The translations under genes were made by a program, and so were the position numbers. The notes under the pieces were generated by a model. That model was not told the origin of the DNA, made no database searches, and saw only the letters and a list, made by a program, of their open reading frames with translations. A DNA stretch of 64,000 bases from JAEXOD01 sp043805435 (GTDB lineage Bacteria; Bacteroidota; Ignavibacteria; Ignavibacteriales; Melioribacteraceae): positions 1-64,000 of the forward strand of contig JAZDHY010000100.1 of the NCBI GenBank assembly GCA_043805435.1. Direction: 5' to 3'. Numbering within the stretch: the first letter of the stretch is position 1; every line of letters begins with the position of its first letter. Below, piece after piece: positions 1 to 8,613 of this stretch.

Positions 1-47
1 ATAAAAAAATATATATAATAAATTACTAATATTATTGGAAAAATAGA

Positions 48-1175
48 ATGAAAATTGGTATAACTTGTTATCCTACGTATGGTGGAAGCGGTGTGGTAGC
101 CACTGAACTTGGTAAAGAATTGGCTTCTTTAGGTCATCAGATTCATTTTATTAGTTCAGCTTTGCCGTACAGATTAAAAACGTATGTTGAAAATACATTT
201 TTTCATGAAGTGGAAGTAAGTACATATCCGCTTTTTGACGGACATTTATATACCTTAGCGTTAACAAGTAAAATGGTAGAAGTAATGGAGTATGAAAACT
301 TAGATTTACTGCATGTTCATTACGCCATACCACATGCCGTAAGTGCGTATTTGGCTAAACAAATAATAAAAAAAAATCATAAAAATCTAAAAATTATTAC
401 TACTTTACATGGAACCGATATAACATTGGTTGGTCTTGAACCCTCATATTCTCCATTAGTAAAATTTAGCATAGAAGAAAGTGATGGTGTAACAGCAGTA
501 TCACGTTTTTTAAAAGAAAAAACTTTAACAAACTATCATATTGATAAAGAAATAGAAGTAATTTATAATTTTATTGACTCTGAATTATTTAAACCCGGGT
601 GCAGCTGCGAATTTAAAAAACACATTACGCAAAAAGGGGAACGGCTTTTAGTTCACACCTCCAATTTTCGTCCTGTAAAACGTGTACCCGATACAATTAA
701 AATCTTTGATTTAGTTAATAAAGAAATTCCGTCAAAATTATTATTGGTTGGTGATGGCCCCGATAGATCGGAATGCGAACGTTTAGTAAGGGAATTAAAT
801 TTGCAAAAAGATGTAATTTTTCTTGGTAAACAAGATGGTTTACAAGAGATATTGAGTGCATCGGATATATTTTTAATGCCCTCCCAATCAGAAAGTTTTG
901 GACTTTCTGCTCTTGAAGCTATGGCTTGCGGAATACCTGTTATTAGTACATCTGTTGGGGGCTTGCCCGAATTAGTGATCCATAACGAAACAGGGTATAT
1001 TGCCGAAATTGGTGACATTGCCCGAATGGCTAAATATGCTGTTGAATTACTGAGTAATCAAAAAAAATATACTATTTTTGCAAAAAACAGCAGGGATAGA
1101 GCTGAAAAAGTATTTAATAAAAACAGTATAATTCCACAATATTTAAATTATTATGATAAAATATTGGGTAAATAG
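48..1175 (+). CDS. bshA: N-acetyl-alpha-D-glucosaminyl L-malate synthase (bacillithiol biosynthesis glycosyltransferase)
   Basis: This GT4-family retaining glycosyltransferase joins UDP-GlcNAc to L-malate, the first step of bacillithiol synthesis in the cytoplasm. The 375 residues match the usual BshA length. The N-terminus MKIGITCYPTYGGSGVVA carries the Gly-rich acceptor-side loop typical of BshA. The C-terminal half has the GT4 donor-binding signature, with SESFGLSALEAMACGIPVI holding the E-x7-E pair. The start is preceded by GGAAAAATAGA, a weak purine-rich ribosome site. No other bsh gene lies in the window, so the rest of the pathway must be elsewhere. The next genes are a Zur-like regulator and a metal importer, suggestive because bacillithiol can buffer zinc in Bacillus. 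The family call is firm; the link to the zinc genes is inference. Confidence 0.93.
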   Translation: MKIGITCYPTYGGSGVVATELGKELASLGHQIHFISSALPYRLKTYVENTFFHEVEVSTYPLFDGHLYTLALTSKMVEVMEYENLDLLHVHYAIPHAVSAYLAKQIIKKNHKNLKIITTLHGTDITLVGLEPSYSPLVKFSIEESDGVTAVSRFLKEKTLTNYHIDKEIEVIYNFIDSELFKPGCSCEFKKHITQKGERLLVHTSNFRPVKRVPDTIKIFDLVNKEIPSKLLLVGDGPDRSECERLVRELNLQKDVIFLGKQDGLQEILSASDIFLMPSQSESFGLSALEAMACGIPVISTSVGGLPELVIHNETGYIAEIGDIARMAKYAVELLSNQKKYTIFAKNSRDRAEKVFNKNSIIPQYLNYYDKILGK

Positions 1176-1200
1176 TATTTTTTTTATGTCTATTTTTTCC

Positions 1201-1221
1201 AATTGCAAACCACTTGCATTT
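1201..1221 (+). promoter_or_regulatory. Candidate operator palindrome upstream of the zur-like gene
   Basis: AATTGCAA-N5-TTGCATTT is an inverted repeat with 7 of 8 matching arm positions and a perfect TGCAA/TTGCA core. It ends 26 bases before the zur-like ATG. It overlaps TGCATTTG (1215-1222), which resembles the Bacteroidota -7 element TAnnTTTG with one mismatch. Position and symmetry suggest autoregulation by the downstream Fur-family protein. The assignment is inferred, since I cannot compare it with known Zur boxes here. Confidence 0.4.
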
Positions 1222-1247
1222 GAATGATGTGATTAGTACATTTACAT

Positions 1248-1643
1248 ATGGAAGAATTTATAGAAATATTAAAAAAATCGGGTTGCAAATTAACCAAAAA
1301 CCGAAAAGAAATTTTTGAGATTTTATTAAATTTACAAAAACCTATTTCCTTAAAGGAAATCCAAAACAAATGCAATAACACCGATTTTGCAAGTGTTTAC
1401 AGAATTATTAATTTATTTTTTGAGCTAAAAATTGTTCGTAAAGTAAATTTTGGAGAAAAGTTTTTACGTTACGAATTGGAAACCGGTAAAAAACATCATC
1501 ATCATTTGGTTTGTACTAAATGTGGTAAAGTTAGTTTGTTGGATTATTGTGTTGTTAATGAAATAGAAAAATTAACAAAATTTAAAATTGAAGAACATAA
1601 TATGGAGTTTAGCGGAATATGCCCGGAATGTACAAAGGAATAA
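1248..1643 (+). CDS. Fur-family metalloregulator, probably Zur-like
   Basis: This 131-residue protein has the Fur layout: an N-terminal winged helix (residues about 1-80, with FASVYRIINLFFELKIV as recognition helix) and a C-terminal metal-binding dimerisation domain. The His-rich stretch KKHHHHLVCTKCGK supplies one CxxC and the end CPEC supplies a second, the structural zinc site common in Zur, Fur and PerR. The gene overlaps the start of a zinc/manganese-type ABC importer gene, which favours a zinc (Zur) or manganese role over iron. A palindrome lies just upstream and may be its own operator. Which metal it senses cannot be read from sequence alone. The Fur superfamily call is firm; Zur is likely from context. 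Confidence 0.85.
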   Translation: MEEFIEILKKSGCKLTKNRKEIFEILLNLQKPISLKEIQNKCNNTDFASVYRIINLFFELKIVRKVNFGEKFLRYELETGKKHHHHLVCTKCGKVSLLDYCVVNEIEKLTKFKIEEHNMEFSGICPECTKE

Positions 1644-2461
1644 TATATATATTTGTTTTATTTTTATTAGTAAATTGCTCGACAAAAAAACAATTGGATA
1701 ATGGAAAAATTAAAGTAACTGTATCAATTGTTACTTATGCCGATTTTGTTAAAAACATTGGGGGCGATAAAGTTGAAATTAATACAATGATACCGCTAAA
1801 CTCAAATCCGCACGATTATGAACCGATCCCAACCCAAATTACTGAATTGGCCAAAAGTTCGATATATTTTAAAATAGGTACAAACTTTACGTTTGAACAA
1901 ATTTTACTTGAAAAAATTAAAAATATTAAAAACAACATTAAGATTGTTGATTGTTCAAAGGGAATTAATATTGTTAATAATAATCCTCATGTTTGGCTCG
2001 GTATTGATGAATCTAAAATTATCTGCCAAAACATTTTTAATTTGTTAAAAGAGTTTAGTCCTAAAGATAGTATTTATTTTAGGAACAATTTAATTACTTA
2101 TTTGGCAAAAATTGATTCTGCTGAAAAAGAACTTAAAGTCGATTTTGAAAAATTAACAAATAAATACATGTTGGTTTATCATCCGGCATGGAGTTATTTT
2201 ACAAAACATTATGGTTTAACCGAAATTGGAATTGAAAGGGAAGGGAAAGAACCAAACGCCTTAGACTTAAAAAATGTTATTAATTTTGCCAAAGCAAATA
2301 AAATACGTGTAATATATGTTGAACCTCAATTTGATAAAGAAGTTGCAACTTCAATTGCGGAAGAACTAAAAGCAAAAATAGAAGTTATTAATCCAATTCC
2401 TATAGATTTTCTAAAAAATCTAAATGAATTACATTCAAAAATATTTAATAGTAACAAATGA
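1619..2461 (+). CDS. znuA: Metal ABC transporter substrate-binding lipoprotein (ZnuA/TroA family)
   Basis: This cluster A-I solute-binding protein delivers Zn2+ or Mn2+ to the ZnuCB importer. The N-terminus has a short hydrophobic helix ending in the lipobox LVNC, so it is a lipid-anchored periplasmic protein. Likely metal ligands are His in NSNPHDYEP, His in NNPHVWL, His in VYHPAWSYF and an acidic residue near IYVEPQFD. The acidic, His-rich loop of classical ZnuA is absent, so manganese cannot be excluded. The gene overlaps the regulator by 25 bases. A second in-frame ATG at 1628 gives a more typical signal peptide (277 residues) and may be the true start. Its stop overlaps the ATPase start in ATGA, so translation is probably coupled. 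Confidence 0.85.
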   Translation: MPGMYKGIIYIFVLFLLVNCSTKKQLDNGKIKVTVSIVTYADFVKNIGGDKVEINTMIPLNSNPHDYEPIPTQITELAKSSIYFKIGTNFTFEQILLEKIKNIKNNIKIVDCSKGINIVNNNPHVWLGIDESKIICQNIFNLLKEFSPKDSIYFRNNLITYLAKIDSAEKELKVDFEKLTNKYMLVYHPAWSYFTKHYGLTEIGIEREGKEPNALDLKNVINFAKANKIRVIYVEPQFDKEVATSIAEELKAKIEVINPIPIDFLKNLNELHSKIFNSNK

Positions 2462-3198
2462 ACAGCGTAATTTCTATAAAAAATCTTAATGTGATACTTG
2501 GTGACTTTTTAGTGTTACAAGATGTTAATATTGAAGTCCGAGAAAAGGAATTTTTAGGTATTATTGGACCAAATGGAGGCGGCAAAACCACTCTGTTAAA
2601 AGTATTGCTAGGATTAATAACGCCGGTAAGCGGAGAAATTTTAATTATGGGTGAATCTTCTCAAATTAACCGGAAATATATTGGTTATGTACCACAATTT
2701 TCAAATTTCGAAAAAGATTTTCCAATTTCTGTATATAATGTGGTAAAGATGGGAACTTTAGGAAGCAAATCGGATAAAAGCGAGGATAACTTACTAAATA
2801 TTTTAAGTAAAGTAGAAATGCTTGAATATAAAGACAGACTAATAGGCCAGCTTTCGGGCGGTCAAAGGCAGAGAGTTTTAATTGCCAGAGCATTGGCTAC
2901 AAACCCAAAAATTTTACTTCTTGATGAACCAACTGCAAGCGTTGATACCAAATCGGGCAAATCGTTTTACGAGTTGATTAAAAAACTGAATGATGAAATT
3001 ACAATTATTTTAGTTTCACATGATGTTGGGGTTCTTTCACAATATGTTAAAAAAATTGCCTGCTTAAATAAAACACTAATTTTTCATGACTCAAAAGAAA
3101 TAACACATGATATGCTTGAGGAAACTTACCATTGCCCGGTTGATTTGATTGCGCATGGAATTCCGCATAGAGTATTGGGTGATTATAAACTAGAATAA
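2458..3198 (+). CDS. znuC: Metal ABC transporter ATP-binding protein
   Basis: This ATPase subunit powers Zn/Mn uptake. The 246 residues include Walker A GPNGGGKTT near residue 37, the signature LSGGQRQRVLIARAL, Walker B ILLLDEPTA and the switch His in VSHD. All catalytic motifs are intact, and the length is normal for ZnuC/MntB-type ATPases. It begins inside the stop of the binding-protein gene (ATGA) and ends four bases before the permease gene, so the three form one transcription unit. No unusual domain is attached. Confidence 0.9.
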   Translation: MNSVISIKNLNVILGDFLVLQDVNIEVREKEFLGIIGPNGGGKTTLLKVLLGLITPVSGEILIMGESSQINRKYIGYVPQFSNFEKDFPISVYNVVKMGTLGSKSDKSEDNLLNILSKVEMLEYKDRLIGQLSGGQRQRVLIARALATNPKILLLDEPTASVDTKSGKSFYELIKKLNDEITIILVSHDVGVLSQYVKKIACLNKTLIFHDSKEITHDMLEETYHCPVDLIAHGIPHRVLGDYKLE

Positions 3199-3202
3199 AT
3201 AT

Positions 3203-4033
3203 ATGTTTGAAATATTTCAGTACGATTTTATGATTAATGCCATTTTGGCCAGTTTACTGGCTAGTGTTGCATTTGGTATTGTTGGCAGCTTTATTGTTGT
3301 AAAAAGAATATCTTTTATTGCCGGTGGTATTTCGCATACTGCTTATGGTGGAATAGGGCTGGGGTATTTACTTGGCTTTAACCCTATGTATGGGGCTGTT
3401 GGCTTTAGTATTTTAGCAGCTACTATTATTGCTTTTTTAAGAAAGGAAAAATATAGATACGAAGATACATTAATAGGAATAATGTGGTCTTTAGGAATGG
3501 CTTTAGGTGTTCTGTTTGTTAATTTATCACCCGGATATGCACCTAATTTGATGAGCTATTTGTTTGGAAATATTCTTATTATTCCAACATCAGAATTGTA
3601 TATGATGATTTTTTTGGATGTTGTTATTGTGCTTTGTATGGTAATGTTTTTTAATCAATTTCAAGCAATTGCTTTTGATGAAGAATTTGCCCGGGCAATA
3701 GGTTTAAAGGTTGATTTTTACTTTTATATTTTATTTATTATAATTGCTTTAACTACTGTTGTTTTAATTAAATTGGTAGGTATTATTTTAGTGATTGCAT
3801 TATTAACAATACCGGGGGCAATAAGTTTACATTATGTAAAAAGTTTAAAGAGTATGATAATTTTAAGTTCAATAATTGGTTTTGTTTTTAATATTATAGG
3901 TTTAATTATTTCTTATTACTTAAATTTATCTTCAGGTGCTACAATTATTATTATTGCAGTTATATTTTATCTGCTTAGCTTATTGTTAGTAAAAATAAAA
4001 AATAAAAAAAAGATTATGGTTTTAAATAATTAA
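3203..4033 (+). CDS. znuB: Metal ABC transporter permease (ZnuB/MntC family)
   Basis: This ABC-3 family integral membrane protein forms the channel of the importer. The 276 residues hold about eight hydrophobic segments, and ISFIAGGISHTAYGGIGLGY is the conserved early cytoplasmic-loop signature of the family. The helix near residues 185-215, with LVGIILVIALLTIPGA, is also typical. The C-terminus ends in a short lysine-rich tail. The gene follows the ATPase after four bases, with no promoter visible between them, so it closes the zur-znuACB group. Lgt starts 13 bases downstream and may be co-transcribed. Confidence 0.88.
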   Translation: MFEIFQYDFMINAILASLLASVAFGIVGSFIVVKRISFIAGGISHTAYGGIGLGYLLGFNPMYGAVGFSILAATIIAFLRKEKYRYEDTLIGIMWSLGMALGVLFVNLSPGYAPNLMSYLFGNILIIPTSELYMMIFLDVVIVLCMVMFFNQFQAIAFDEEFARAIGLKVDFYFYILFIIIALTTVVLIKLVGIILVIALLTIPGAISLHYVKSLKSMIILSSIIGFVFNIIGLIISYYLNLSSGATIIIIAVIFYLLSLLLVKIKNKKKIMVLNN

Positions 4034-4046
4034 GATTGAGGAAAGC

Positions 4047-4871
4047 TTGATTGAATGGAGTGTTAATCCTGAAATATTTTCCATTGGTTCTTTTGCTTTA
4101 GGTTCTATTACTTTAGGTCCTTTTGCTGTAAGATGGTATGGCTTATTATTTGCAATGTCGTTTTTTGTCGGATTTCAGATAATTACATGGATATTTAAAA
4201 TTGAAAAAAGAAGTGAAAAAGATTTAAATGATTTGGTTTGGTATATGATAATTGGTACAGTTATTGGTGCCAGACTTGGGCATTGTCTTTTTTATTCTCC
4301 CGGCTATTATTTAAGCAATCCGTTGGAAATATTAGCTTTATGGCATGGCGGATTAGCATCGCACGGTGCAGCTATTGGTATATTATTGGTAATGTATTAT
4401 TATACAAAAACTCGCAAAGGAATAAGCTACCTATGGATTTTTGACAGAGTAGTTATTACGGTTGCGTTAGCGGCATTTTTTATTCGTATGGGTAATTTGT
4501 TTAATTCCGAAGTTTATGGAAAACCAACCGATGGTACATGGGGTTTTGTATTTAAATTTGTTGATAATGTTCCGCGTCATCCAACCCAATTATACGAAGC
4601 CTTAGCATATTTGGCAATATTTGTGTTTTTGTTGCTTTATTATAAAAAAAATTATAAAACACTTAAAGAAGGGACATTGTTCGGTTATTTTTTAATTGGA
4701 ATTTTTGGATTTAGAATTTTTGTGGAATATTTTAAAGAAAATCAGGAAGCATTTGAAAGTTCAATGCCTTTAAACATGGGGCAGCTTTTAAGTATTCCTC
4801 TTGTAATATTTGGTGTGGTTCTTTTATATAAAGCTAAATACAAGGTGATATTAAAAAACAAAAAACCGTAA
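4047..4871 (+). CDS. lgt: Prolipoprotein diacylglyceryl transferase (TTG start)
   Basis: Lgt moves a diacylglyceryl group from phosphatidylglycerol to the lipobox Cys of preprolipoproteins in the inner membrane, the first step of lipoprotein maturation. The 274 residues form about seven membrane helices. Signatures include the WYGLLFAMSF region, GARLGHCLFY, WHGGLASHGAAIG (the HGGLASHG catalytic signature) and RMGNLFNSEVYGKPTD with the essential Arg and Asn. RHPTQLYEAL and FRIFVEYFKENQ complete the family pattern. The most plausible start is a TTG preceded by GAGGAAAG at good spacing; the first ATG downstream would remove part of the N-terminus. The upstream znuA product is a lipoprotein substrate, but the adjacency may be fortuitous. 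Confidence 0.92.
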   Translation: MIEWSVNPEIFSIGSFALGSITLGPFAVRWYGLLFAMSFFVGFQIITWIFKIEKRSEKDLNDLVWYMIIGTVIGARLGHCLFYSPGYYLSNPLEILALWHGGLASHGAAIGILLVMYYYTKTRKGISYLWIFDRVVITVALAAFFIRMGNLFNSEVYGKPTDGTWGFVFKFVDNVPRHPTQLYEALAYLAIFVFLLLYYKKNYKTLKEGTLFGYFLIGIFGFRIFVEYFKENQEAFESSMPLNMGQLLSIPLVIFGVVLLYKAKYKVILKNKKP

Positions 4872-4910
4872 AAACGGTTAATGTTTTTTAGAAAATAAAT
4901 ATTACTTAAA

Positions 4911-4934
4911 AAAAAACCTCTTATGAGGTTTTTT
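4911..4934. terminator. Bidirectional intrinsic terminator between lgt and tRNA-Pro
   Basis: AAAAAACCTC-TTAT-GAGGTTTTTT is a perfect hairpin with T-runs on both strands. It can end the znu-lgt transcript on the plus strand and the tRNA transcript on the minus strand. A smaller hairpin (ACCGT-AAAA-ACGGT, near 4865-4878) overlaps the lgt stop and is followed by TAATGTTTTTT; it may act as a first terminator. Confidence 0.8.
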
Positions 4935-4941
4935 AATAAAG

Positions 4942-5015
<74 letters not shown>

Positions 5016-5037
5016 AAATTGAGGGAAGTAAATTAAT

Positions 5038-5045
5038 CAAAAATA
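5038..5045 (-). promoter_or_regulatory. Putative -7 element for tRNA-Pro
   Basis: On the minus strand the octamer TATTTTTG matches the Bacteroidota primary sigma consensus TAnnTTTG exactly. It lies 23 bases upstream of the tRNA 5' end, at a plausible distance for a short leader. I see no good -33 TTG at normal spacing, so confidence is moderate. Confidence 0.4.
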
Positions 5046-5291
5046 ATAATATTTACAATAAAAATCGCTAATATATAAAGGCATATGTTGTAAATTGGCA
5101 AAATTGAACTAATACATAATGGAGAACTGTTGAAAATAAACCCCTTTATTTTTTTAATTAAAAAAAAAGTTTTAATTTACACATCTAAATTTTCTATTTG
5201 TTAAAAAAAATAGTTATAATTGTATTTATAATGAATAAATATATGTAAAAATTCATTAATCGGTTCGTTTAACAATTTTAATGGAGTAACA
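5046..5291. other. AT-rich intergenic region between divergent tRNA-Pro and the acyl-CoA synthetase
   Basis: The region is about 80% A+T and has no open frame of note. TATAATTG at 5215-5222 resembles a -7 element for the downstream gene with one mismatch, but the only upstream TTTG (5197-5200) is too close for standard spacing. Nothing else is recognisable. Confidence 0.5.
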
Positions 5292-7115
5292 ATGCCTGCT
5301 TTAAAAAAATATAAAACAATACCTGAAATTTTTAGTTATCTAACAGAAGTATATGGCAAAGGTAACGAGAAGCCGGTATTTTTACATAAAATAGAAGGCG
5401 TTTATAAACCAATAAGTTATAATGAATTTAAATTAGAAACAGAACAATTTGCAAACGGTTTAGCCTCATTAGGTATAAAAAGAGGGCATAAAGTTGCTAT
5501 TATTGCAGAAAATAGACCTGAATGGGTATATTCCGATTTTGCAATATTAGGTTTAGGAGGTATTGATATTCCTCTTTATCCAATTTTAACTGCTGATACA
5601 ATTCAATTTATAATTAATGATTGTGAATCAATAGCAATTATTGTTTCAAATAAATTTCAATTAAATAAGGTGTTAAAAATAAGAGACAAGTGCAAATCTC
5701 TTAAATATATAATTGTTATGAACGAAAAAGATTCTATTCCCGAGCAGGGTGTTTATAGTTTTACAGAAGTAAAAAGAAAAGGGAAAGAATTTGCAACAGA
5801 AAATAAAAATCATTTTACTGAATGTATAAAATTATGTAATGAGAATGATTTATGTACAATTATTTATACGTCCGGTACTACCGGAGAACCAAAAGGGGTG
5901 ATGCTTACCCATAAAAATATTATATCCAATATGAATTCCGCACATCAAGTATTTAACTTAAGTCCCGCCGATACTTTTTTATCGTTTTTGCCATTATGCC
6001 ATATATTTGAACGATTAGCAGGTTATTACACGGCTATGGCAGGAGGAAGCACAATTGCTTATGCCGAAAGTATTGAAAAAATTGCTATTAATATGGAAGA
6101 AATTAAACCAACCGTAATGACGGCAGTACCACGACTTTTTGAAAGAATGTACAGTAAAATTAAACGTAATGTTGAAAGTCAATCGGTAAGTAAGCAAAAA
6201 ATATTTACATGGGCAGTTGAAACAGGAAAAGAATATGCTATTGCAAAAAAATCACCGGCCGGTGTTTCCCTTACGCTTTCAGTTAAGCATGCATTAGCTC
6301 AAAAATTGGTTTTTCATAAACTTCAACAAAAAATGGGCGGAAAACTACGCTTTTTTATTTCGGGTGGAGCTCCTTTATCCAGAGATTTAGGTTTGTTTTT
6401 TGAAGCAGTCGGTTTGCTTGTTTTAGAGGGATACGGATTAACGGAAAGTTCTCCTGTTTTAGCTGTAAATAAAGAAGGAAATTATAAATTTGGCACTGTT
6501 GGGAAAATTTTTCCGGGAGTTGAAATAAAAATTGCTCAGGATGGCGAAATACTTGCTTACGGCCCTAATATTATGAAAGGGTACTATAATAACAAAAAAG
6601 AAACAGATGCAGTGTTAAAGGACGGCTGGCTGTATACGGGCGATATTGGAGTTTTTGATGCCGAAGGTTTTTTAATTATTACAGATAGAAAAAAGCATTT
6701 ATTTAAAACATCACAAGGGAAGTATATTGCCCCTTCACCAATTGAAAATATGTTTTTAGCCAGTAAATATATAGACCAGTTTATTTTAATTGGCGATAGA
6801 AGAATGTTTTTGAGCGCTTTAATTGTTCCAGATTTTGAAGCAATAAAAGAATATGCGGATGCAAATAGAATTCAATACACTTCTGTGGATGATTTATTAA
6901 ATATGAAGCAGATATACGATATAATTGATAAAGATTTGACACAGTTCCAAAAGAAATTAGCAAATTACGAAAGAGTAAGAAAATTCACCTTGCTTGATAA
7001 ACCATTTACTATCGAAGAGGGAACTCTTACTCCATCATTAAAAATAAAACGCAAAGAGATTGAAAGCAGATACAAAAATCTTATTGAAGATATGTATAGT
7101 GCTTTTGAAGATTAA
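5292..7115 (+). CDS. Long-chain fatty acid--CoA ligase (AMP-forming acyl-CoA synthetase)
   Basis: This ANL-superfamily enzyme activates long-chain fatty acids to acyl-CoA through an acyl-AMP intermediate. The 607 residues match bacterial long-chain synthetases (AMP-dependent ligase/FAA1 type, about 600 residues). The P-loop IIYTSGTTGEPKGVMLTH sits near residue 193. FLPLCHIFER is the A4-type motif, and GYGLTESSP and the hinge region GWLYTGDIG...DRKKHLFKTSQGKYIAP are intact, so both adenylation and thioester-forming conformations are supported. There is no signal peptide. It stands alone on the plus strand and converges with the next minus-strand gene, their stops overlapping by four bases. The chain-length preference is not deducible. 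Confidence 0.9.
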   Translation: MPALKKYKTIPEIFSYLTEVYGKGNEKPVFLHKIEGVYKPISYNEFKLETEQFANGLASLGIKRGHKVAIIAENRPEWVYSDFAILGLGGIDIPLYPILTADTIQFIINDCESIAIIVSNKFQLNKVLKIRDKCKSLKYIIVMNEKDSIPEQGVYSFTEVKRKGKEFATENKNHFTECIKLCNENDLCTIIYTSGTTGEPKGVMLTHKNIISNMNSAHQVFNLSPADTFLSFLPLCHIFERLAGYYTAMAGGSTIAYAESIEKIAINMEEIKPTVMTAVPRLFERMYSKIKRNVESQSVSKQKIFTWAVETGKEYAIAKKSPAGVSLTLSVKHALAQKLVFHKLQQKMGGKLRFFISGGAPLSRDLGLFFEAVGLLVLEGYGLTESSPVLAVNKEGNYKFGTVGKIFPGVEIKIAQDGEILAYGPNIMKGYYNNKKETDAVLKDGWLYTGDIGVFDAEGFLIITDRKKHLFKTSQGKYIAPSPIENMFLASKYIDQFILIGDRRMFLSALIVPDFEAIKEYADANRIQYTSVDDLLNMKQIYDIIDKDLTQFQKKLANYERVRKFTLLDKPFTIEEGTLTPSLKIKRKEIESRYKNLIEDMYSAFED

Positions 7116-8023
7116 TATCTTTCAACCGTAAATTTGGAAACGCCACCTTCAATATCAATAAGTACTTTATTTTTTGCACTATCATAATTTTCTGTTTCAA
7201 ACGAGTGTTTATTTGTTTTTTTGAATCCTTTTAGATTATGCGAACTTAATACTAAATCGCCATTAATTAAACAACCGGATTCTTTTGGTATTTTAATCCT
7301 TAAATTTGCAGCACCCATTTCAACAGTTATATTAGTGCTCTCATATTTACTGCCAATTTTAATTAAATTAGAAGTTGCTCCTGTATTTAGTTCAATATTT
7401 CTAATCTTAAAAGCTGTTAGATCAAAATATGTTTTTGAAGCACCAATATCTATATAAAAATCCCAAATTAATTTAGGATTTAATTTAATTTCTAAATTGT
7501 TTTTTATCTTGTCTCTAAAGTGAAATTCGTGTGAACCTTCGCTGCTAAACTCAATAAAAGCAGTACTATCTTCAACTTTAGAATTAAAATAATAATCACC
7601 AAATGTCCCTTTCGACCAGCCTTCAACTAAAACATTTGTAGTATCCTGAAGTTTAACAGTAGCTGCTCCTGTTTTTATTTCCAGATTACCATAAACTGCG
7701 GATTCATCAAAATTACTGGAAAATTCGTTGGTTGTATAATTTTTATTTGAAAAATCCTCGTGGAATGAATAATTAAATCCATCAAACAAATACGAAACAG
7801 AACCAAAAATAAGTACTGCAACAAAAAACCCAAACAAACCGCTTAAAATAGGCTTAAAAATAGTGTTTTTGCTGACAACTAATAATCCCCAAAATATAAG
7901 TATAAAAGGCCATAAATTTCCAATAAAATCCCAGTCAAAATTAAATATATTATAGTTAGTACCAAATATCAGCAAACCAAGCACTATAAAAAAGCTGCCC
8001 CAAAATAATTGTCCGTTTTTCAT
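7112..8023 (-). CDS. Membrane protein with LiaI/LiaF-like N-terminus and C-terminal adhesin-like beta domain
   Basis: The 303-residue product starts with three to four membrane helices (residues about 5-78, including LWPFILIFWGLLVV), the pattern of the LiaI-LiaF-like transmembrane region. The C-terminal two thirds is polar and rich in short alternating strands with Asn/Thr/Gly, like the repeated beta-strand DUF4097/toast-rack domains. It is downstream of a PspC gene on the same strand (18-base gap), and the two probably form an envelope-stress unit. LiaF and PspC relatives act as sensors or dampers of cell-envelope stress responses; here no cognate kinase or sigma factor is adjacent. The stop overlaps the stop of the convergent acyl-CoA synthetase. 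The domain call is moderate, and the function is unproven. Confidence 0.65.
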   Translation of the reverse strand: MKNGQLFWGSFFIVLGLLIFGTNYNIFNFDWDFIGNLWPFILIFWGLLVVSKNTIFKPILSGLFGFFVAVLIFGSVSYLFDGFNYSFHEDFSNKNYTTNEFSSNFDESAVYGNLEIKTGAATVKLQDTTNVLVEGWSKGTFGDYYFNSKVEDSTAFIEFSSEGSHEFHFRDKIKNNLEIKLNPKLIWDFYIDIGASKTYFDLTAFKIRNIELNTGATSNLIKIGSKYESTNITVEMGAANLRIKIPKESGCLINGDLVLSSHNLKGFKKTNKHSFETENYDSAKNKVLIDIEGGVSKFTVERY

Positions 8024-8041
8024 AATTTTATTCCGACTAAT

Positions 8042-8542
8042 TTATTTTCTAATTGAATTCCAAAGTAAAACTAAACCAATAATAATTAAAAGTATTGGTA
8101 TAAAGTCATCAAAACCAAACCAATTAACAAATCTTTCAGCAAAAAAAGCTGCACCCATTAAAATTAAAACGGTTCCAAAAATTAATCTGCCGGTTGATTT
8201 TTCTGTTTTTGGTTCTTCGTTTTGGTCTTTAATTTCAAAATTTTTATTTTGATTGTTTCCCACTTCTGTTTCGATATCATCTACAATTGTAAATGTTTCG
8301 CCTTCAGTTTTTGGTTTATCTTTTTCGGACTTATTAAAATTTACTTCCGGTCTAACATCTTTATCTACAGGAATTATAACCCACATAATTAAATAGACTA
8401 TTATTCCTGCCCCGTTAAAAATAGCAAGTAAAACAAAAACTATTCTTATAAGTACCGGATCAAGATTTAAGTATTCACCAAGTCCGCCGGCAACTCCTCC
8501 AATAACCTTTTGTTTTGTCGATCGATAAAGTTTTTCTCTCAT
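8042..8542 (-). CDS. PspC-domain envelope stress protein
   Basis: The N-terminal 65 residues are a clear PspC domain: KLYRSTKQKVIGGVAGGLGE followed by LNLDPVLIRIVFVLLAIF and a membrane helix ending IIPVDK. A charged, flexible linker follows (residues about 65-120, rich in Glu, Lys and Asn). Two C-terminal membrane segments come last, with ILMGAAFFAERFVNWF and FIPILLIIIGLVLLW, similar to the LiaI/LiaF-like membrane domain of the neighbour. PspC proteins regulate phage-shock type responses at the inner membrane. The gene begins the two-gene minus-strand unit and is preceded by its own intergenic space, so its promoter is probably at 8543-8613. No PspA or PspF homologue is in the window. Confidence 0.85.
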   Translation of the reverse strand: MREKLYRSTKQKVIGGVAGGLGEYLNLDPVLIRIVFVLLAIFNGAGIIVYLIMWVIIPVDKDVRPEVNFNKSEKDKPKTEGETFTIVDDIETEVGNNQNKNFEIKDQNEEPKTEKSTGRLIFGTVLILMGAAFFAERFVNWFGFDDFIPILLIIIGLVLLWNSIRK

Positions 8543-8613
8543 AGCGTCACCTTTTTATTTGTTGTTCATATCTTTAGACGCACGTTATATTTGAATGTTC
8601 AAAAAATTATTAT

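Noticed and set aside
653..1018. Minus-strand frame of 121 codons inside bshA
   Set aside because: Antisense shadow of a well conserved glycosyltransferase domain.
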